From: Sanderia malayensis
Taxonomy: Eukaryota > Cnidaria > Scyphozoa > Semaeostomeae > Pelagiidae
Assembly (NCBI GenBank): GCA_013076295.1
Contig: RQOL01000876.1
Coordinates: forward strand, 5,394,001-5,458,000
Direction of reading: 5' to 3'
DNA length: 64,000 nucleotides
The translations under genes were made by a program, and so were the position numbers. Of this stretch, positions 56,776-64,000 are shown piece after piece (position 1 is the first letter of the stretch; each line of letters starts with the position of its first letter). Under the pieces are notes generated by a model, which was given only the letters and a program-made list of their open reading frames with translations, had not been told where the DNA came from and searched no databases.

Positions 56776-56951
56776 CAGTCTACTCTCGATAAGTGGAACC
56801 CCGGATAAGTGGAACTTTCGTTTAGTGGAACCAATTTCTCCGGTCTCTTGGATTTGCATTAACAAACCTATAATTCGGATAAGTGGAACATTCGATAAGT
56901 GGAACCATTTTTTTCGGTCCCGTGCAGGTTCCACTTATCGAAAGTAGACTG
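56776..56951. mobile_element. pogo/Tigger-like MITE, 176 bp
   Basis: The ends CAGTCTACTCTCGATAAG and its near-exact complement (CTTATCGAAAGTAGACTG) are flanked by TA (56774-56775, 56952-56953). The interior repeats GATAAGTGGAAC. It is a different subfamily from 32461 and 44569. Confidence 0.85.
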
Positions 56952-57440
56952 TAATAATAAATAATAATAATAATAATGGTTTTTTCTTGAACTGCCTCGT
57001 TTCACATTTGATCTTCTGTGCTATGTTGCTATCATTAGAACGAGTGTTGTTGAAAACGCTTTTGTAAGAAAGTTCTTTATAGGAAAGTAGTACTCGGCTG
57101 GTCTAAGTTGACTCCATTTTCTATTGGTGAAAATTATTTTCATTCTTTTTATACATTACATCAAATTAAAATTCTACATACAAAATCATACAAAGTTACG
57201 AAATTATACATTAATAACTTTTTAAATTATTTCCAATAGGTTTTTCTGGTTAAATTAACTAAATCATTCGGGACAAACAATTACTTCACAATCAGACAAG
57301 AGCCTGGATAACATAAGCCAAGCCATCAAAGTTACATCCTCACATCCAACAAGGCATATCAAAAATAGACGATTTTATAGAGTATACCCATTTCACGTTC
57401 TGAAATTTATATCATAGAGGGTAAAATTTATATCGTCTTA

Positions 57441-57820
57441 CACGTTTTTTTTTTTATAAGAAACCAGTTTATAAGAAACCTAGATGTAGACGCCCTAAAT
57501 TTTAAGAAACTTTTAGAACTACAAGGAAGTATTTAAGAAACATTAGAAATTTCGGAAACGCGTTTTTCCTTTACGGATCCAACAAATATCAACTACAGTA
57601 AGTGTGTTTTATGTGCAAAGCATAACATTGTCGCATTGACGATTTTTTTGTTATAATACTAATATTTTGCTACATTCATTTTTTTTACTTCCTTTTCACT
57701 GCAACTTTTTTCATTAAATTAAGAAACTTTTAAGAAACTTTTAGAACTAAAATGTGGCTAAAAATTAAGAAACTTTTACTACTAGGCCTTGAGCCAGGTT
57801 TCTTATAAAAAAAAAACGTG
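57441..57820. mobile_element. TA-flanked MITE (CACGTTTTTT...AAAAAACGTG), 380 bp
   Basis: Inverted CACGTTTTTTT-TATAAGAAACC ends are flanked by TA at 57439-57440 and 57821-57822. It is the best-preserved copy of the outer element at 38465-39292, and its TAAGAAACATTAGAAATTT is the empty target of the nested insertion there. Confidence 0.85.
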
Positions 57821-58002
57821 TATATGATCGGGTCTTTGGACAGCAGTCAGTGCGGGAGGGCTTATGAAAATATTATATCCAAAAACATTTATTTGAGTGC
57901 GTAATGATAATACGCAATGATAGGTAACGATAGTGTAATGATACGTAATTTAATGGTACGTGCATTGCATGATAAGCTGTAATAGCAAAAATCAACAAGA
58001 GA

Positions 58003-61000
58003 TCAGAAACGGAAAATGAGTTTCTCTAAATTCATTGCTGGAAATTCTACAAAGGCAGCCAGAATAAAAGCAGATGAATATGTCATCAGTAAGAACGAAG
58101 CATAGTAATAAACCTGGAAGAAATAAATTATAATTAATAATGATCATGAATGTTCGAGCACGCACAATTACCGTAAATCCTCGAATAGGGCTTATTTGCA
58201 AAAATGAATTTTTGGGTGGGGGCTTATTCGAGGGGAGGGCTTATTCGAGGGGGGGGCTTAATTCAAAGTTTTGCTTTTTCCTCAAAGGTTTACAGAAAAA
58301 AGACGACATAGTTTTCTCAATCAGCTAAACTTTTTTCACAAAGTGCTGTGTGAAGATCTAACAATAATTTGTTTATCATCACGAAAATCGCGTTTCTTTT
58401 TGCTTTTTTGTCTCGAGTCAAAGGAAGTGATACTGTATAGCTATTGTCCTGTGGGGGCTTTCTCGAATTAAGATATTATTCTGCACTTATGCTTATAACA
58501 GCAAATAAGCCCCCCCCGAATAAGCCCCCATGGGGTCTTATTCGAGGGGGGGGGCTTATTTGCAAAAATGATTTTTTAGGTGGGGGCTTAATCGAGGGGG
58601 GCGCTTATTCGAGCGTGGGGGCTTATTCGAGGATTTACGGTATGTCTCAAGCCATCTTATTTGATGCCTTTTCAACGTGGTTAAATTTTGCGATTTGGCA
58701 ACCTGCTAATTATGAAAATATGGAGTTTGAAATATCAAGAGATACGTGTGTTGTCCAAGCAAAAATATGTAAAAAAAATCATGGTGAAATGGCTGAACCA
58801 TTTTCAGTGGTTATGCTGGTTAAATGAGAAGCTATAAAGTTTAGAAAGTTATATAGACTCACGATTGAAATATCAGCAAAATGAAATGGCTTTTCCAGTG
58901 AAGTATAAAATGTGTAGATGATAAGAGGATGCACAAGATATGCGTTGTATGTCAGTCTGCTCAGTGGAATGAACGCCTTCCATGATAATATCGAGTTGAT
59001 TGGACCTAAAAGTATATAACCATTGTCAGTTAGGCTCAAAATAACCCAACAAAAAGTAAATGAAAATTAGGGTATTGAATTGAAGTTCTGGGAGGGGACT
59101 AATTAGAGAGTTAGAGAGGGGGCTTAAGAGCAAGAATTTATCCACACTATAAACATTATGGATGGCTGAGACCCATGTTGAACCAAGGCTACTGTTGTTG
59201 CTGTTGAGGTAAAATTGATGCAGCCAGACAAGTTATAAATATTGAGGAGACTTTCACAAACAAACGAAATGAGAAACATCTGAGATGACATGGACATATG
59301 TAGATTCATACCTCCCATGCCGAAATGGCAAGCATAGATAACCCATGCTACACACAGGCCCCAAGCAAAACGACTGAATGTTCCATATAAAATATTCTCA
59401 ACGTTGCTAAATGGGTGACCTCCAGTTTCAAAAGCCGTGTACGGTCCGTATGTGACAAGCAGTGCAACAATCAGTGCCATAATCCAGCCAATCATAGAGA
59501 GAATCTAAAAAAAAACAAATGAATTAAAGAGAAGAGCTGAGGTTAAGGGAATCCGATGTAACATTTCCATTCTTGGGAGAGTCCGTTGACCTTGGCATTG
59601 TATTACTTTAATCGGAGAAACTTTCGCGGGAAGAAACTTTCGCGATTTTCGCGTTTTTGGCCAAAATTCGCGAAAGTTTATTGCGCGAAATTTTCTAAAA
59701 CGTGAAATTCGCGAAAGTTTATTCTTGATAAAAATTTCAAAATTGAGAATTCGCGAAATTTATGAAAAAGTTTCACTTCGAATAAAAACTACTTCAAGGT
59801 TTCTGTTTAAAGTTTCTGTTCAGACTTGGAATTCGCGAAAGTTTATTCTCGCAAAATATCCGATTTTGCCTAAAACGCGAAAGTTAGTTCTAGAAATTTC
59901 GCGTTTTTTTCGCCTCGCGAAAGTATCTTCCCGCGAAAGTTTCTCCGATTAAAGTAGTGAAAATCAAGAAATGAAGAATCAATTAAGAAATTTTAGTACA
60001 AAAACGCCAAAATTGTCATGCCAAATTAAAAAACTTTTAGGATCAAGTGCTGATCGGAGTTTCTTACAAAAAACGCTTTTGTGACGACTATAAACGCTAT
60101 ACAAAATGAATTCTCTCTTATGAATTCAAAGCAGAACTCTGAATTCTCCCAATAAACTTAGTCTAACCCCAACTACGTCTTTTTACCAAACATCTTGCAT
60201 GAATGATTACTTACATATTTCATATTGCCCGTAGGTGCTTTCCGATAGTGCAGAAAATAGCCGAGTGTCAAGCCGACGAGATATGGAGGAATGCGACAAA
60301 ATGGTTTGGAATAAACCCAATCAGCAAAGGTCTTTGTCTGGGCTGCATCCCTGCAATCAATCATACGTAAGTATACATATTTAATTTTTAGTGCAGGTTG
60401 AACACTAAAACCTACACCACCAACTCCGGGCCAATTCCGAACAACTTATTCACACAGGTATAGTCTTTGACAAATTGAAAGTTTGCACCAGAAGGAACAA
60501 CGGGCTGTTTGCTCTCTGTTGTTAATCAATTTTGGTTTTTGGTTAAGTTACTGCATGTTTTGAGGACGTATTTGCAAACAGAAAAGTTTCAAATTTTGAA
60601 ACAATGTCTAAATTGTTGACATGCTTTGTCAAATTATCTCCATCAAAGATACGAATAACGTCCTGTGAGAATTTTCCCTGGGAATATAATCTGTCAAAAC
60701 AAACTCCCAAAATATTTGAATTACCCTGCAGCTTGGAAGTCTCCAGTGAGAAGAGAATTGAGATTCCCCAGTCCAATGATCAACCCAGTGGCCAAAAAAC
60801 TTGACACACAAATTCCACCATTGATGAGTACAGTACCAAGCACACCAAGTCTGAAAATATAAGTGAATAAATATCATGAAAGGCATGTAGAAATGAATAG
60901 TATTACTAGTACAATTTGAGCAGGTATAAATATGAAAAAACACTCACTTGTACATGACAATCAAGATGATTGGGCTGATCACATAGAATTGCATGTCGTT

Positions 61001-63939
61001 AGCAAGATACCATGACCACCCAATACACTATACAAATAGCAAAAACACAATCAATTTTAAAGCGACAAATCAAGTTGCATTAAAGTGGTTGACTACTGTT
61101 TTATTCCAGTCTCTTCATATGTCAAACATGAATCTGTTTACCAATATGTCTATATAGGGGTTTCAGGCTTGGCATTCGTAACCTTGATGACTCGAAAATC
61201 CGTATAAATTCCCTGGGTATTTGACCAACCCAGCTTCAACTAAATTCGTTTCAAATCAACATCTAATTTAATCTAATCTAATCTAATCTAATCTAGACTA
61301 ATCTAACCTAATTTATTATGTAATACCGTAAATTCTCTATTAAGCCCCCCCTCTCAATTAAGCCCCCTCTCTCTAATTAGCCCCCCCTTTTCAGAAGGAA
61401 AAATTTAATAAGCCCCCCCTCTCAATTTAGCCCCCCCCCAATCTTCACTGATGCCAAAATAAGTAAACTTGACAAACAACGGAGATTTTCATTTTATTCA
61501 TTAGTCGTTCAATACTTCTCAACAAATTCCAATTCAAATCATTTAGTCTTCAGCATTGTAGATATACTTCTTTTTCACACAGACTTCATTGAATAATGTA
61601 TTTCATGTATTATTTAATGTATTTCCACCACTGAAAATGGTTTTCTATTACAAAATATTTATCAAGCCCCCTCTCTCAATTTAGCCCCCCCTCTCTAATA
61701 AGCCCCCTCTTTAAAGTACTGAAAAACAATAAGCCCCCCGGGGGGCTTAAAAGAGAATTTACGGTACCCATAAAAGGCTTTGTACTATATATATTTAAAT
61801 TAGACCACATTAGATTCTATCAGATACCATTATTACCACAACATCTGATTGCAAACTACGACTGCTTAGCATGGGTAAAACTCAAATTAGTCAAAGGTAA
61901 AAAGGGAGAGAGACTAAAAACTGTACATGCCTCATCACCCATGGTGTTAGGATAGAAATTGTTGATGTAGAGAAGATTGGTCCACCAGTAATCTTTGCAA
62001 TGTTTGATGCCAATACCTTGTGACTGCTCGAACCAAAGTGGTCCTTCCCCACAGTATGGAAATATGAATATGTAGAAAAGGATAACATACATGTAGCTGG
62101 GAGTCAACCTAAAGAAAATTAAAGACTTTCATTATCATCATTTGAATCACTTAAACAAAGCAAATAAATTGTCTCAGTGAAGCCTTGAAGCAAAAGGGAA
62201 TACTTGAGACACCTAGCCACATTGCTTTGTGCAATTACAATTGCCTTGTAAGACCGGCACAGGAAACAAAGTTGCAGTAATGAACTAAATGTTTTGATAG
62301 AGCAAACATGTAAACTCAAGAACAATGAATCTCACCTCAAAAATCTGTGAAGATAATACTGTGGCAGAAACTTCAAGCCAAAATATCTCATGAAAGTTGA
62401 TCCAAAATAGTTATCAAATCTTCGTAGACATAGGTATGAAACCAAGAGTCCACTGAAATAATGATATAATTCTTGATAAACGAAGGTAGCAGAGAATTTA
62501 AAGTATTAACAGTTGAAATCCAGAGGTCTTGGGTATTTAATAGCATAATAAATACCTGAGAAGAAAGAAGGTATCCACAGAGAAGTAGGCATTCGCAATA
62601 GCTTGAAAAGATAGTCGATGCACAATTGCAAAGCCATCAATGATATTATCTGAAAATTAACAATGTTAGAGTTTATTTCAAGACACATCTTGTGAAAGTG
62701 TAGCATCTCATGATATATGCAGAAACATTACAAATGCACTTACCAGTACCAGAGGACAAAGCAAAGAAGAATGTATGGCCAAGGATAACCCAGAACATAC
62801 TGAGCGTTCGTACTCCATTTAATGATCCAATTGCATTCGGTGGGGCATCTGTATTTAGTATTGCATATGCATTCTTACGCAAAGAAAAGCAGCGAAAGAC
62901 ATTGATCACCAAGACACCTGAAAAGCAAAAAATTCAGTGAAATAAAAATCCCCTTGAGAAAAATGTCTCCAGAGCATCAGTAAATTCTGTATGTTCTAAA
63001 ACACCACCATGTGGCATGATACAAGAGACCTCAGCTTACCCTTTGCAGGTTTAATATCCTTTTGAGCCAAGAGAGGTTGTTCATCATTGTTTGTAATAGA
63101 ACCCATAGTTGTTATTTCACTAACTGGCATGAATCCATTGGACTTTGACATTACAATTTGGGTCTTGTCTTTCATATTGCCAAAGAAGTAATCAATGCAT
63201 GTGCCTAGTGCTACAAGCACTGCAAAGACACTTGTTATCACACTAAATTATAAAATAATGTCAAAATAGCAAACTAAATCCTATTATAAAGGATATGGGC
63301 AGTGGCATCATGGTCAGGGAGGCCAAAAATTTTTGCTCAATTTGATCTGATAACAACACTTAATAAAAGGCAAACTATTGAAAATTTATTCAAAAGTTTA
63401 TCTAAATTTTTTATAACAGTTTGATAGGGAATTTTTTATTCTTGCTTCCCTCCCAAAAACTATAGTCCTGCAACACCCCTGTATACAGAGATGACTGCAT
63501 TGCATACTTTACCCAATTTGGATGAATACATTCCCTGAAACCTGAACTGTAACCTCACTGGCATTTCATGATAATGATCTAATGTGATACCTGCATGGGT
63601 GCATGGTTAAGATCTCAGATGCTGGGACTTACATGGCAACTATTGAGCCAGTTGAAAATTGAGTTTCTTTGTGACAAATAACAGGAGAGCCATATCCTGT
63701 TTTCAATGCATTATTTGGGTCCACGCTGAAAATATTGCTGTTATGAGTAACTGAAACATGAAAATTAAGCATAAGGTTTACATATGGTTGACATTGGTTG
63801 CATTGGTTGATATTAATTGGGCTGAAAGTAAAAATATTTTCATATTACCATTTTGTACAACGATGGACAACATTTCTAGAATGGCAAATGTGTCTTCTTC
63901 TTTACATTCTTTCGGGACACAGAGGCCGAGCATTATATT
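58003..63939 (-). CDS. NRF-6-like multi-pass acyltransferase (acyltransferase-3 family), 13 exons seen, 5' end outside window
   Basis: Exons: 63939-63849, 63750-63633, 63242-63040, 62917-62744, 62649-62556, 62452-62336, 62108-61931, 61027-60948, 60850-60725, 60350-60215, 59504-59312, 59005-58863, 58113-58003; 587 codons, phase kept throughout. The first visible exon (GLCVPKECKEED) is the end of the N-terminal NRF domain. TM1 follows (VITSVFAVLVALGTC), then the acyltransferase-3 core: NGVRTLSMFWVILGHT, YFSVDTFFLLSGLLVSY, CIGWSWYLANDMQFYVISP, PPYLVGLTLGYFLHY, SRLTYNAYLVHPLI, and a final TM ending ..NLEKLIFRF. This is the nose-resistant-to-fluoxetine (C. elegans nrf-6/ndg-4) family, implicated in lipid or drug transport at epithelia; the reaction is not established. 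The intron after 61931 starts with GC. Confidence 0.94.
58171..58642. repeat. TACCGTAAATCCTCGAATA-family repeat with inverted ends
   Basis: Opens TACCGTAAATCCTCGAATA and closes TTCGAGGATTTACGGTA. Inside are several GGGCTTATTCGAGG runs in both orientations, apparently including a second partial copy from about 58500. It lies in the last intron of the NRF-6-like gene. Confidence 0.8.
59606..59954. mobile_element. TA-flanked MITE, CTTTAATCGGAGAAACTTTCGCG ends, 349 bp
   Basis: Second copy of the family inserted in FReD copy 1. TA at 59604-59605 and 59955-59956. The interior again alternates TTCGCGAAAGTTTAT and its complement. It lies in the intron between exons 60350-60215 and 59504-59312. Confidence 0.88.
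59970..60085. repeat. Degenerate TAAGAAACTTTT-family fragment
   Basis: AATTAAGAAATTTTAGTAC, then AAAAACTTTTAGGATCAA and GTTTCTTACAAAAAACG, resemble the CACGTTTTTT..TAAGAAAC MITEs at 38.5 and 57.4 kb. Ends are not preserved. Confidence 0.45.
61261..61310. repeat. (ATCTA)n microsatellite
   Basis: About ten pentanucleotide ATCTA units with a few substitutions, in the GC-AG intron of the NRF-6-like gene. Confidence 0.8.
61324..61766. repeat. TACCGTAAATTCTC-family repeat with inverted ends
   Basis: TACCGTAAATTCTC opens and GAGAATTTACGGTA closes the element. Each end is followed inward by (T)AAGCCCCCCTCTC runs, and a unique centre of about 200 bp separates them. No target duplication is obvious beyond possible TA. 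Confidence 0.8.
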
Positions 63940-64000
63940 CTAAAAGAAAAGGAAGATAATAATCAGTTTTGGAATTTTAAGTCTGCTGCACAGCAACGGA

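Larger units (their letters stand above)
54868..58002. other. 3.1-kb intergenic region, no supported gene
   Basis: ORFs such as plus 55001-55186 and 56094-56345 are short, AT-rich and featureless. Contents: a pogo-like MITE (56776-56951), an (AAT)n run after it, and a TA-flanked MITE (57441-57820). The ZDHHC promoter is presumably just above 54867. Confidence 0.55.

Overview
This is nuclear DNA from an invertebrate animal. Genes are split by GT-AG introns of about 80 bp to 1 kb, the sequence is AT-rich, and it holds many short non-autonomous DNA transposons and one satellite array. The gene products are metazoan: HRI-type eIF2-alpha kinase, ZDHHC1/11-type palmitoyltransferase, V-ATPase subunit d, UBXN6, a nuclear-type sirtuin, a NRF-6/acyltransferase-3 membrane protein and secreted PAN-EGF-fibrinogen proteins. 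The PAN+EGF+FReD architecture and the 'TACCGTAAATCCTC...AAGCCCCC' repeats suggest an early-branching marine animal (cnidarian or sponge). The sequence alone does not decide which.

Layout. 276-4611 (+): five-exon C2H2/coiled-coil protein of 1307 aa, family not recognised. 4.6-7.6 kb: repeat-rich, with a tRNA-derived SINE and a decayed copy of the coiled-coil gene's promoter region. About 7.6-13.1 kb: satellite of 69-bp monomers in a 3-monomer (207 bp) higher-order repeat. 13.8-15.5 kb (-): sirtuin. 15.9-16.7 kb (-): small C-CAP/CARP-domain protein. 17.5-18.4 kb: long-inverted-repeat transposon with 8-bp target duplication. 19.2-20.6 kb (-): UBXN6. 21.9-25.2 kb (+): V-ATPase subunit d, 8 exons, 351 aa. 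26.5-28.4 and 30.2-32.2 kb (-): tandem PAN-EGF-fibrinogen genes. 33.7-37.1 kb: three copies of a module with an ORF split by one conserved in-frame TGA. 38.5-39.3 kb: nested MITEs. 40.0-47.9 kb (+): HRI-like eIF2-alpha kinase, 16 exons, 720 aa, including a 17-bp microexon. 48.4-54.9 kb (-): ZDHHC1/11-like palmitoyltransferase, 9 exons, 571 aa. 58.0-63.9 kb (-): 3' 13 exons of a NRF-6-like acyltransferase that continues past the right edge.

The genes do not form a pathway; this is an ordinary chromosomal neighbourhood. UBXN6 (p97 cofactor), V-ATPase d (lysosome acidification) and ZDHHC (membrane trafficking) share endomembrane themes, but that is probably chance. Exon junctions were worked out by hand from splice sites, phase continuity and family similarity. 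All models keep phase throughout, and where a human family length is known (V-ATPase d) it matches.
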